A stretch of 64,000 bases of DNA from CAVTYH01 sp963738835 (lineage in GTDB: Bacteria; Planctomycetota; Planctomycetia; Pirellulales; JADZDJ01). Shown here piece after piece: positions 9,918 to 17,891 of this stretch. The DNA is taken from the NCBI GenBank assembly GCA_963738835.1, contig CAVTYH010000009.1, positions 1 through 64,000 on the forward strand, written 5' to 3'. The translations under genes and the position numbers were made by a program. Each line of letters begins with the position of its first letter. The first letter of the stretch is position 1. The notes beneath the pieces are model-generated. The model was given only the letters and a program-made list of their open reading frames with translations, was not told the DNA's origin and searched no databases.

Positions 9918-11000
9918 CCCGACCGTGCCAGAACAGATTTTATTTGCCCCGATCGAGAAGCACGCGCACAAAAAATTAAAATCGAGGGGACAATGTTTGG
10001 GAAACGAGCCTGGAAAACAAGCCGTTTTTGAAAAACATTGCGACATGACTGTGACACGGCAATTGTCAGTTTTCCGTGGTTCGTTGTTATTATCCTCCCT
10101 CGCCCTTTGGGAGAGGGCCGGGGTGAGGGGGCTGCATGCTGTGTGGTCTGTCGCAACTGACAACCGGACCCCTGACGACGAACGACTCGCACCAAAAATA
10201 AAACTTGAGGGTAAAGTATTCGCGCGAAATCCTCGTAAAAACCAGTGTTTTGCGCCCCACACTTTGTCATCACTTTACCCTGCCGCGCACGAGTGGCAGC
10301 CGAGTGGAATATTCACCGCGGAGGACGCTGAGTCACGCAGAGGAGTCGCAGGAAGTTTAAAAGCATGCTTGATCACTCCGCGCTTCCCTCTGCGAACCTC
10401 TGCGTCCCCTGCGGTGCATTGCTGGACTTACCGCGCGCAGTCTGGCCCAACCTCGGGCGGCGCTGGCCCGAGGCGGGGAAATGTAATGCTCACTTGTCAA
10501 AGACCGGCAGCCGGCGCTGGCATGGGGTTGAAATGTCTTGTTAGACCGGAAACAAAGGGTCGGTCAGCAACCCAAGACATCCCGCGCAGCCTGTCGGCCG
10601 GGACTCAAAGTTCCACCGGCCATTGTAGCAATAAGTGTACAAATGTCAACATATGTTTTGGGCCAAGCGTACCGAATCAATGGATGAAAGAGTCAAGAAT
10701 CGGGAGTCGGGGATCGGAAAAGCGAGCAGGGAGCGTCAGCGACCGGAGCCCCGTTGTGCACTGGCTTCCTGGCTCCACACATCAATTGATCGCAGGTCTC
10801 ACTTTGTCGGGATGGAGACCTGCGGTTGCCCTGGTGACACGGTCCGAAGACCATGCCAGAACAGCGCAATCTGCGGCAGATCACTGGCGGCGATATTGCG
10901 TCACAAACGGCAGTCCTGCAGACCAACGTAGAAAACAATTGACGGTAGACAGCGATGCCGTAAAATTGCAACGTTTGTTTGCCGCAGAATTGCGGCACAA
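9918..11000. repeat. Repeat-rich non-coding region
   Basis: About 1.1 kb without convincing genes. An ORF spans it on the + strand but its translation has no family character. It contains CCCTCGCCCTTTGGGAGAGG (about 10098), a CGCGGAGGACGCTGAG/CCTCTGCG pair (10317-10420), AAAAATTAAAATCGAGGGG and a related AAAATAAAACTTGAGGG about 215 bases later, plus palindromic GGCGCTGGCCCGAGG pieces. These are typical dispersed intergenic repeats. Confidence 0.6.
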
Positions 11001-11004
11001 TTGG
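10980..11004 (+). repeat. GCCGCA/TGCGGC hairpin, copy 1
   Basis: TGCCGCAGAATTGCGGCACA forms a short stem just before the unknown gene starting near 11028. A related element lies before the next gene (11733). A GTTAGGC heptamer follows at about 11008. Confidence 0.5.
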
Positions 11005-11027
11005 AAGTTAGGCGAACGAGGTTTCTA

Positions 11028-11726
11028 GTGACACTGACGGAAGACCAACGCATTGGTCTCGACATCGCGCTGAACAAAGCGCAGCTACTTGGCTTTGAAG
11101 TTGATTCATCTCGAAGTATTGCCGCCGCTACCTTCAAAGTATTCACACTGCCGGAATACGGCCCAGTACCAGACGATAGGCGGAAACAGCTGCTCTTCTA
11201 TCCGGTAAGGCGCGTGGCCGCGCGTTATTTGCGACACTCTGCACTAGGTGCGCCTTGGGAAGTCCTGGGCTTTGGCATCGATGAATTGCTCACAATCGTT
11301 CTCGGGCTCGATCACCCGTCGATTCACGGCTGGAGATTCTTCGACATCCACGAGACCTCGATACGGAATTCGGATCTCGGGCGCAGCCTGGATTGGGAGT
11401 CAGGCACCGACGGTAGGACGCACTCAATCACGCTATCACTGCTGGATCGCCATTGGACCTTGGAGTTGACAGTCTGGTTCGACTTTTTAGCCGTGAACTC
11501 GCCCACGGGGTTGCCGATCGATCTGGATTCGTTCATTGCCGGAGGAAAGCGCTGGTGGGACGGCCTTCACGGAGGGGATGAACGGACTCGCGGCTTCGGC
11601 TTGGTTCCAAGTTCCGCGCCAGGTTATGGCGATATGCCATGTCCAAGTTGCGGTACACTTATCACGATCGGCAGGCACACGACCTTGGCACATTGTGCAG
11701 GCTGCGGGGCTGAGTTTAGACGTTAG
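11028..11726 (+). CDS. Unknown protein with C-terminal zinc ribbon
   Basis: About 232 residues, not recognised. The C-terminus has MPCPSCGTLITIG followed by AHCAGCGAEFRR, a four-cysteine zinc ribbon with 16 residues between the CxxC pairs. The body is rich in aromatic and acidic residues (GWRFFDIHETS, DRHWTLELTVWFDF) and looks like a compact cytosolic beta-rich domain. The start is uncertain: GTG at 11028 (VTLTEDQRIGL) is preferred and an upstream TTG at 11001 is possible. Flanked by similar GCCGCA hairpins, and the next gene runs in the same direction. Confidence 0.65.
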   Translation: MTLTEDQRIGLDIALNKAQLLGFEVDSSRSIAAATFKVFTLPEYGPVPDDRRKQLLFYPVRRVAARYLRHSALGAPWEVLGFGIDELLTIVLGLDHPSIHGWRFFDIHETSIRNSDLGRSLDWESGTDGRTHSITLSLLDRHWTLELTVWFDFLAVNSPTGLPIDLDSFIAGGKRWWDGLHGGDERTRGFGLVPSSAPGYGDMPCPSCGTLITIGRHTTLAHCAGCGAEFRR

Positions 11727-11732
11727 CATTCA

Positions 11733-11757
11733 CCCGCCGCAAAAATGCGGCATAATT
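11733..11757 (+). repeat. GCCGCA/TGCGGC hairpin, copy 2
   Basis: CGCCGCAAAAATGCGGCATA resembles copy 1 at 10980 (GCCGCA, short A/T loop, TGCGGCA, then YAATT). It lies between the two unknown genes. It may be a terminator-like stem, a regulatory site or part of a cassette-type recombination site. Confidence 0.5.
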
Positions 11758-11780
11758 ACGAGTTTGGCCAACTCGCAGGC

Positions 11781-12281
11781 ATGAGCACTATTTCACATCG
11801 TCGTGGTTCAAAGTGGTGGCATACAGCCATTTTACTTCTGTTGTTCCCATTGCTTCTCGTCATTGTGCCATTGGCTATCATATTTTTCATTTTCACAAGC
11901 ATTTGCTTGCGAATTGTCATCTGGTCCTGTTGGTGCGTTCGTGGACGGGACATTTTATTTGTGTATTCGGATAGTCCGGTTTGGCATGACTATATCGAGC
12001 AGCACATTTTGCCACAGCTTGGCGAATGCGCTGTCATCCTCAATTGGTCGCAGCGCAAGCGTTGGCATTTCTCGCTGGCTCGGATGGCCTTTCACCATTT
12101 TGGCAGTTATCGCCAGTTTAATCCGCTCGGAGTCGTTTTTCGTCCGTTTGGGCGAACACATATTTTCCGGTTTTGGAAGCCATTTCGAGATTTCAAGCAC
12201 GGTCATCCTGAAGCATTGCAGAAGATGCAGGCAGAGTTTTTTCAGTTGATTGGAGTTCACAGCCATTGGCCGTCGGCCTAA
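11781..12281 (+). CDS. Unknown membrane-anchored protein
   Basis: 166 residues. After a basic N-terminus (STISHRRGSKWWHT) comes one long hydrophobic stretch (LLLLFPLLLVIVPLAIIFFI, residues 19-38) and a soluble domain with SDSPVWHDYIEQHILPQL, GVVFRPFGRTHIFRFWKPF and FKHGHPEALQKMQAEFFQ. No family recognised. ATG at 11781 is preferred over an in-frame ATG 36 bases upstream that sits in the hairpin spacer. Its stop codon lies inside GCCTAAC. Confidence 0.6.
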   Translation: MSTISHRRGSKWWHTAILLLLFPLLLVIVPLAIIFFIFTSICLRIVIWSCWCVRGRDILFVYSDSPVWHDYIEQHILPQLGECAVILNWSQRKRWHFSLARMAFHHFGSYRQFNPLGVVFRPFGRTHIFRFWKPFRDFKHGHPEALQKMQAEFFQLIGVHSHWPSA

Positions 12282-12466
12282 CCTCAATATGGCCTCGTCC
12301 TGTCAATAGCACGCAGGTTGAGCGGGATCGGGGCGGTGGGCAGCAGGTACAGGATGATGTCACGAAGTTATGCAGGGCTCTCTGGAACTTTCTTGCCAAG
12401 TCGGGCGTCCAAAATCCTTGATAGGGCGGCCGGATTTCTTTCGTCGAGTCTTTCCACGGGTGTACG
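12282..12466. other. Short intergenic gap
   Basis: No gene seen. Probably the promoter of the following cysteine-motif gene. Confidence 0.4.
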
Positions 12467-13024
12467 ATGTCAACGGTCCAGAGATCGCTTGAGCAACTTA
12501 CCATCCCCCTGCCCTGCACCGTCGATTGGAATTCGATGAGTGGCGACGAGCGGGTGCGGTTTTGTCGGCAGTGCCGGCAACGGGTTTATAACCTCTCGGA
12601 AATGACGCGTGCGGAGGCGGAAGCGGTTTTGCAGCCGTTATATAGCCCGACCGTGTCGCTCGGGAATCACGCTGCGGAACAGCACGTTTGTGTGCGGTTC
12701 TATCGCCGGCCCGATGGAACCGTTGTCACGCGCGATTGCTTCGCTCTGCGGCGGGCTTTGCGCAAGGGAGTGCGGGCGATGTTTGCCGCAACAGCAGGCG
12801 TGGTGCTCGTCTTGCTCGGCTGTTTGGGATTCGCGCCAAAAACGGATGGATCGGCAATCAGCGCCTGGACGAAACTTTGCGAGATGGAACCGTTGCGAAT
12901 CCTCTTCGGCGGCCGGCGTTATCAAGTGATGGGCGCCGTTTGCTTGCCGATTCAGGGAAAGCCGGGACCGATGGGTAATGGAGCGCCGAGGCCGGAGTCG
13001 CCCACGGATGGAATCGGGGACTAG
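12467..13024 (+). CDS. Cys-motif protein (CxVDWNSM...RFCRQC type) with one membrane span
   Basis: 185 residues. The N-terminal 85 residues carry a conserved pattern seen in uncharacterised planctomycete and cyanobacterial proteins: PCTVDWNSMSGDERVRFC, RQCRQRVYNLSEMTRAEAEA, then CVRFYRRPDGTVVTRDCF. Four or five cysteines suggest metal or disulfide binding, by inference only. A membrane span follows (AATAGVVLVLLGCLGFA). A copy of the TAGCCCGACCG dispersed repeat (12643-12665) lies inside the coding sequence in frame and encodes YSPTVSLG. Confidence 0.72.
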   Translation: MSTVQRSLEQLTIPLPCTVDWNSMSGDERVRFCRQCRQRVYNLSEMTRAEAEAVLQPLYSPTVSLGNHAAEQHVCVRFYRRPDGTVVTRDCFALRRALRKGVRAMFAATAGVVLVLLGCLGFAPKTDGSAISAWTKLCEMEPLRILFGGRRYQVMGAVCLPIQGKPGPMGNGAPRPESPTDGIGD

Positions 13025-13028
13025 CGGA

Positions 13029-13125
13029 GATAGCCAGAGGCTAACGGCCTCCGGAGAATCAAAAGTAGATGTTGAAGGTACTGGTTGTTCTCCGGAGGGC
13101 GTTGCCGCACCGGCTGGCAATAGGC
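13029..13125. repeat. Dispersed inverted-repeat element, copy 1
   Basis: Starts TAGCCAGAGGCTAACGGCCT, has CTCCGGAGAA and TTCTCCGGAGG as inverted arms, and ends GGCTGGCAAT. A clear homologue lies at 14150-14245 on the other side of the aldolase gene. Confidence 0.75.
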
Positions 13126-13285
13126 GCAACAGCTTGATGAAAGTCGCACTAGTTGCATTCTCGCGAGAGAAATCGTTCCCATATCTTGCGAGCGGCGGCT
13201 GAATCTTCTGCGCACCTGATGTTGCGGAACTTTTTCGGCAACTAGCGCGTTCAATGTGTTCTTCAGCGGCCCTTGCGGTGAATTT

Positions 13286-14083
13286 CTAATATCTCGCCAC
13301 ATCTTTTGACGTCGCGTCCGGCTTCAGCGTTTTCAAAAACTCTTCCGCCTTGGCCGTCATCATGCGCAGTTCGCTGGCGACGGCGATGAATTGCATGCCC
13401 TGAGCGGCACGCTTGAGCGCCGCTTCGGCGTTCATCACATGCATGCCGGTGGGCGTGCCGGTTTTTTTGCCGGCGGCGACGATGCGGTCGAGCAGGCCTT
13501 CGAATTCAGCGTCCGTGGTTTCGCTGCCATCGGCCGCTCGCATGTTGGCCCGTAGATCGACTGGGCCGACGAAAATGGCATCGACGCCGGGCAGGCTGTA
13601 AATCGCCTCGGCATTGGCGACGCCGGTAGGGCTTTCTGTCTGCAGGACGACGAGAATTTCGTCGTTGGCCCGTTTGTAGTAATCGCCGGCAGTCGCATCG
13701 AAGTTCAGTCCGTGCAGGCCGCCGCCGAGACTGCGATTGCCGAACGGCGGATACTTGGTGGCCGCAATCACTGCCTTGGCTTGCTCCACCGTGTTGATCA
13801 TCGGCGCGACAATGCCCCAGGCGCCGGCATCGAGCACCCGCTTGATCAAGTGATGATTTCCCTCCGGCACGCGCGCCAGTGGCACACAGCCGGCATCGGC
13901 AATCGCGCCGAAAATTGCTGCGGCAGTGGACCAATCGATCGGCTGGTGTTCCATATCCAACGTGAGCCAATCGAAGCCGAGCCTCGCCAGCACGCGGGCC
14001 GCATACAAATCGCCCAGTGACAGCCACGTGCCGAAAGATGGCTGGCCAGCGCGAAGTTTCTTCTTGACGGGATTGGTTTTCAT
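13286..14083 (-). CDS. HpcH/HpaI aldolase family protein
   Basis: Class II metal-dependent aldolase related to 2-keto-3-deoxy-sugar-acid aldolases, which split 2-keto-3-deoxy acids into pyruvate and an aldehyde. 265 residues, normal length. Motifs are FGTWLSLGD, FDWLTLDMEHQPID with the catalytic-site histidine, PLARVPEGNHHLIKRVLDAG, GAWGIVAPMI, LVVLQTESPTGVANAEAI with the metal-site glutamate, and VDAIFVGPVDLRANM. The exact substrate cannot be read. It stands alone between two copies of an inverted-repeat element. Confidence 0.9.
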   Translation of the reverse strand: MKTNPVKKKLRAGQPSFGTWLSLGDLYAARVLARLGFDWLTLDMEHQPIDWSTAAAIFGAIADAGCVPLARVPEGNHHLIKRVLDAGAWGIVAPMINTVEQAKAVIAATKYPPFGNRSLGGGLHGLNFDATAGDYYKRANDEILVVLQTESPTGVANAEAIYSLPGVDAIFVGPVDLRANMRAADGSETTDAEFEGLLDRIVAAGKKTGTPTGMHVMNAEAALKRAAQGMQFIAVASELRMMTAKAEEFLKTLKPDATSKDVARY

Positions 14084-14149
14084 TGAGAAGTGAGGGCAAA
14101 GAAAGATGAACGGGTGAAGGCGTTAACGGGTAATAATGAGAATCTATGA

Positions 14150-14245
14150 TAGCCGGCGGTCAACGGCCTCCAGAGAATTGCCACTTAATGGTCAACTCGG
14201 GTGTTGTTCTCCGGAGGGGGCATTGCCCTCGGCTAATTGCCAATC
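14150..14245. repeat. Dispersed inverted-repeat element, copy 2
   Basis: TAGCCGGCGGTCAACGGCCT ... TTCTCCGGAGGGGGCATTGC ... GGCTAATTGCCAAT. Homologous in the same order to the copy at 13029 over about 95 bases. The remaining intergenic DNA to 14447 shows nothing else. Confidence 0.75.
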
Positions 14246-14447
14246 GCGAATCGCATTCCGCGTCCAGCAAACTACCGATTCTGCCCGAAATTCGCTAGCA
14301 GCGGTGCAAATTATTCCAATTCTGCCGATTACACCTCTGCACCACTCCGCCTGTTTTGCCGTAGAATAATTCAGCCGAGATGGTCTCGGCCACTGAACAG
14401 CACAGACCGAATCCAAATCGACCGACAGCAGACAAGGACGCATAATC

Positions 14448-15249
14448 ATGAAGCGATTTTTCATTCCCACGCTCACCTGCCTCTTCATTGCCAGCCTGGC
14501 GCTGGCGCAGCAACCTAATCCTGCGGCCAGACCGGCTCCGGCACCCGGCGGCGCCCAGCCTGCGGCACCGGCGAATCCCGACCTTGCCACGCCAAAGCAA
14601 AAGGCCAGCTATGGCATTGGCTTGTCGATCGGCGCCGACATGCCGCAACAGCCAACTGGGTGCCGATGATCTCGATCTGCGAACGCTCTTACGGGGCATC
14701 AGCGATGGCATTTCCGACGCCAAGCCGGCGGTGAGCGAAGAGGAACTGCAGAACATTATGCAAGAGTTCCACAAATCGATTGTCGCCCGCCAGCAAGACA
14801 AGGCCAAAGCCATCGGCGATAAGAACAAAAAGGAAGGCGATGCCTTCCTCGCGACCAATAAAGTCAAAGATGGTGTGAAGACCACAGCCAGTGGATTGCA
14901 ATACAAAGTGATCAAATCGGGTCCGGCAGGCGGCGTCACACCCACGGCCCGAGATACGGTGACCGCCAATTACAAGGGCACGCTGCTCGATGGCACGGTG
15001 TTCGACAGCTCTTACGATCGCGGCAAGCCGGAAAAATTTGGCGTGAGCGATGTCATCAAAGGCTGGACCGAAGCGCTGCAACTCATGAAAGTCGGCGACA
15101 AGCTGCAATTGTTCATTCCTGCCAATTTGGCTTACGGCGAACACGGCACGCCCGACGGCACCATTCCGCCCAATGCCACGCTGGTGTTCGAAGTGGAATT
15201 GATGGACGTCGCCAAAGGCACCGACGCACCCAAGGGCTTCCAGCAGTAG
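14448..15249 (+). CDS. Exported FKBP-type peptidyl-prolyl isomerase (frameshifted)
   Basis: Proline isomerase/foldase with a signal peptide (MKRFFIPTLTCLFIASLALA). Then come a Pro/Ala linker, a helical dimerisation domain of the FkpA/Mip type (KQKASYGIGLSIGADM, DLRTLLRGISDGI, EELQNIMQEF) and a C-terminal FKBP domain (GLQYKVIKSG, DTVTANYKGTLLDGTVFDSS, VIKGWTEALQLMKVGDKLQL, YGEHG, LVFEVELMDV). One extra C near 14643 breaks the frame at GADM/RNSQLGADDLDL, and 14488-15249 carries the rest. About 267 residues restored. No lipobox cysteine is visible, so it is probably soluble in the periplasm. Confidence 0.9.
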
Positions 15250-15289
15250 CGCTCGTAGCAGCGGATTGCAGAGGTTGATTGTAAATCAC

Positions 15290-15345
15290 AACTCAAGCCC
15301 AGGGGTTGCGGGCACCATCGCCGCGATGGTCGCTGGGCTGGCTTT
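15290..15345 (+). repeat. Dispersed repeat with GCGGGCACCATCGCCGCG core
   Basis: CTCAAGCCCAGGGGTTGCGG then GCACCATCGCCGCGATGGTC. A related copy in the opposite orientation is at 57039-57090. Located between the FKBP and PCMT genes. Confidence 0.7.
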
Positions 15346-15379
15346 CAATCCGTTTCGATTCACTGTGATGTTCACAACC

Positions 15380-16612
15380 ATGTCGGCTCATCGCCTATCG
15401 CCTATCGCCTACCGCCTACTTTTTTCTGCCTTCTGCCTTCTGCCTTCTGCCATCTCCGCTCAGCCGCGGCCGTCGTTCGATGAAGCGCACCGGCGGATGG
15501 TTGAGGAAGAAATTGTCGGCGGCGGCGTCAAGAACGAGCGCGTCATTCAGGCCATGCGCGATACTCCGCGGCACGAGTTTGTCGCGCCGCAGTATCGGGC
15601 CAACGCCTATTTCGACATGTCGTTGCCCATCGGCGAGAAGCAAACCATCAGCGGCCCGTTCGTCGTGGCTTACATGACCGAACAGCTCGACCCGCAGCCG
15701 ACCGACACCGTTTTGGAAATCGGCACCGGCAGCGGCTACCAAGCGGCGGTGCTCAGCCCGTTGGTGAAGGATGTTTACACCATCGAAATTGTCGAGCCGC
15801 TGGGTAAAAGCGCCGAGCGCACGCTGAAGCGGCTCAAGTACAACAACGTGCATGTGAAAATCGGCGATGGCTACCAAGGCTGGCCGGACCACGCGCCGTT
15901 CGACAAAATCATCGTCACTTGCTCGCCGGAAAAAGTGCCGCAGCCGCTCGTGGAGCAACTCAAAGAAGGCGGGCGGATGATCATTCCTGTCGGCGAGCGC
16001 TTCGAGCAAATGCTGTATCGCTACACGAAAAAAGACGGCAAGCTCGTCGCCGAGCCGCTGCGTCCCACCCTGTTCGTGCCCATGACCGGCACGGCGGAAG
16101 CCGGTCGCGAAGTGCAGCCCGATCCTTTGCATCCGCACATGGTCGATGGCAGCTTTGAAGACGAAGCCGGCACAACCGGCGAACCACGCGGCTGGTACTA
16201 CTGCCGGCAGATGAAAATCGACGAAGCAGCCGATGCGCCCGACGGCAAACATTTTCTGACGTTCAGCAACGATGTGCCGGGCCGCATGAGCCGCGCTCTG
16301 CAAGGCTTTGCGCTGGACGGCAAAAAAATCGGCGAGATTGAAGCTAGCGCCATGATCCGCGGCCGCAACATTCAGTCGGGCCAGTCGGTCGAGCAATTGC
16401 CGCAAATCTCGCTCACGTTTTACGACGATAGCTGGACCATCATCGGCCGCGTTTTTAGCGGCCCGTATCGCGGCACATTCGCCTGGCACCCGGTCACCGA
16501 CATCCTGCGCGTGCCGCCAAAAGCCACCAAGTGCATTATGCACATCGGCCTCTTGGGCGGCACCGGCGAGTTTTCGATCGATAATGTTGCGATTCGACCC
16601 ATTCCGCGGTAA
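15380..16612 (+). CDS. Exported protein-L-isoaspartate O-methyltransferase with C-terminal beta-sandwich domain
   Basis: PCMT repairs isoaspartyl residues in damaged proteins using SAM. Motifs: MRDTPRHEFVAPQYRANAY, PIGEKQTISGPFVVAYMTEQ, the SAM site VLEIGTGSGYQAAVL, YTIEIVEPL, FDKIIVTCSPEKVPQPLVEQ and GGRMIIPVGE. This core covers about residues 30-235. A further 175 residues (DGSFEDEAGTTGEPRGWYY..., ending GTGEFSIDNVAIRPI) look like a carbohydrate-binding-type beta sandwich. The N-terminus MSAHRLSPIAYRLLFSAFCL is a signal peptide, so the enzyme is probably periplasmic, unlike the usual cytosolic PCMT. The signal is encoded by 7-base tandem repeats. ATG 15368 is an alternative start. Confidence 0.88.
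   Translation: MSAHRLSPIAYRLLFSAFCLLPSAISAQPRPSFDEAHRRMVEEEIVGGGVKNERVIQAMRDTPRHEFVAPQYRANAYFDMSLPIGEKQTISGPFVVAYMTEQLDPQPTDTVLEIGTGSGYQAAVLSPLVKDVYTIEIVEPLGKSAERTLKRLKYNNVHVKIGDGYQGWPDHAPFDKIIVTCSPEKVPQPLVEQLKEGGRMIIPVGERFEQMLYRYTKKDGKLVAEPLRPTLFVPMTGTAEAGREVQPDPLHPHMVDGSFEDEAGTTGEPRGWYYCRQMKIDEAADAPDGKHFLTFSNDVPGRMSRALQGFALDGKKIGEIEASAMIRGRNIQSGQSVEQLPQISLTFYDDSWTIIGRVFSGPYRGTFAWHPVTDILRVPPKATKCIMHIGLLGGTGEFSIDNVAIRPIPR
15390..15452 (+). repeat. 7-base tandem repeats encoding a signal peptide
   Basis: About four units of TCGCCTA/CCGCCTA followed by four units of TTCTGCC. The unit is 7 bases, so a change of one unit would shift the frame. The tract lies inside the PCMT gene. The TTCTGCC unit recurs in the signal peptide of the S1C-like gene at 28549-28573. 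Confidence 0.85.
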
Positions 16613-16797
16613 TTTCCGTGCAGCGGCGCGGCCTTGGCCCGCGCTGAAGCGCCGGGCCGAGCCCGGCCGCTACACGACGCGCATATTTACGATGCCGATT
16701 ATTGTGCCGGCGCTTTGATTTTCCGCCCCGTAGCGCAGATAAACAGTATGCTTTCGCTAACCGCGGTTCTTGCAGAATTCAATTTTTGGAGTCCTCT

Positions 16798-17724
16798 ATG
16801 ATTCGCGTCGCTCTCCTTTCAACGGTCTTCGTGCTCTGGTCGATCGTTGCCGCCTCGGCTGCCGATGTTAGCGGTAAGTGGAAGGGCAAAATCGAAATCA
16901 ACGGTGAATCAGTCAACTTAACCTACGACCTGAAAGCCGACGGCGATAAACTCACCGGCACCGCCGAGGGACCCGCCGGTAAGTTGGAATTGGAGAACGG
17001 AAAAATCGACGGCGATAAGATCACGTTCCAAATCAGCTTCGGCGACAACCACATTCAGCACGAAGGCAAGCTCGCCGACGGCAAAATCAAAATCGTTACC
17101 CACATGCCCGGCGGCGATCACGAATACAGCATCGCCCGCGCGGTGGATCTCGGCGGCAAATGGAAAGGCGAGGCCGAATTTCCCGGCGGCCTAATAATGG
17201 AATTAATTTACGATCTGAAAGTCGACGGCGACAAACTCACCGGCAGCGTCGAAAGCCCGCGCGGCAAAATTGAAATTGAAAATGGCAAACTCACCGACGA
17301 TGGTTTTACATTCACCACGAATCGCGGCGGAACAAACGTCAAGCATGAAGCAAAACTGGACGATGGAAAAATTGCCATCACGGTACACACCTCCAGCGGC
17401 GATCGCAAATACACGCTCTCACGGGTCATCAATTTCGTCGGCCCTTGGACGGCAACTTTCAAAGACGATACCGGCAACGATTTGCCGCTGACTTTCGATT
17501 TGAAAATCGAGGGCGATAAACTCACCGGCACCGTCAAAAGCCCCCAGGGCGATGGCGAAATCACGGGGGGCAAAGTCAGCGGCGATGAAATCAGCTTCGA
17601 CGTCGAGTTCAACGGCAATACGATTACCCACAAAGGCAAATTGGCTGGCGACGAAATCCAGCTCAAAGTCAATGGCTTCGGCACCGCGTGGGATCTGAAA
17701 CTGAAACGTCCCGCCGCGAAGTGA
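16798..17724 (+). CDS. Exported protein of three tandem beta-rich repeats
   Basis: 308 residues. Signal peptide MIRVALLSTVFVLWSIVAAS, then three repeats of about 95 residues, each with GKWKG/GPWTA, L.YDLK.DGDKLTG, G..E..NGK..GD and a final strand (residues about 22-117, 118-213, 214-308). Likely a small beta-barrel or beta-sandwich fold repeated three times. Many planctomycete genomes carry such proteins with unknown role. A good ribosome-binding stretch (TTGGAGTCCTCT) precedes the ATG. Stands alone between repeat-filled spacers. Confidence 0.78.
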   Translation: MIRVALLSTVFVLWSIVAASAADVSGKWKGKIEINGESVNLTYDLKADGDKLTGTAEGPAGKLELENGKIDGDKITFQISFGDNHIQHEGKLADGKIKIVTHMPGGDHEYSIARAVDLGGKWKGEAEFPGGLIMELIYDLKVDGDKLTGSVESPRGKIEIENGKLTDDGFTFTTNRGGTNVKHEAKLDDGKIAITVHTSSGDRKYTLSRVINFVGPWTATFKDDTGNDLPLTFDLKIEGDKLTGTVKSPQGDGEITGGKVSGDEISFDVEFNGNTITHKGKLAGDEIQLKVNGFGTAWDLKLKRPAAK

Positions 17725-17753
17725 GATCGCCACGACGCCGTCGCGCCCCTACA

Positions 17754-17884
17754 TAGTCCGACCGTATTCGGTCGGGATGCTGCCTCGCGGAACAAGAATT
17801 GCGATACTTCTCGGCGATCGTCGACGATCCCACGGCTTGCCATTTTCCACTGCCATTCAACTCCCGACCGAACACGGTCGGGCT
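17754..17884. repeat. Pair of TAGCCCGACCG-type palindromic repeats
   Basis: A copy at 17754-17778 (TAGTCCGACCGTATTCGGTC) and an inverted copy at 17863-17884 (CCCGACCGAACACGGTCGGG) lie between the beta-repeat gene and the membrane-synthase gene, whose ATG is 8 bases after the second copy. Other copies: 9915, 12643 and 28597. Confidence 0.8.
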
Positions 17885-17891
17885 CTATTAA

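Noticed and set aside
9901..11028. Long + strand ORF of 375 codons
   Set aside because: Covers repeat-rich spacer; translation is compositionally random and contains translated intergenic repeats such as the CCCTCGCCCTTTGGG element.
15416..16543. Minus-strand ORF of 375 codons
   Set aside because: Antisense of the PCMT gene; arises from high-GC third positions.
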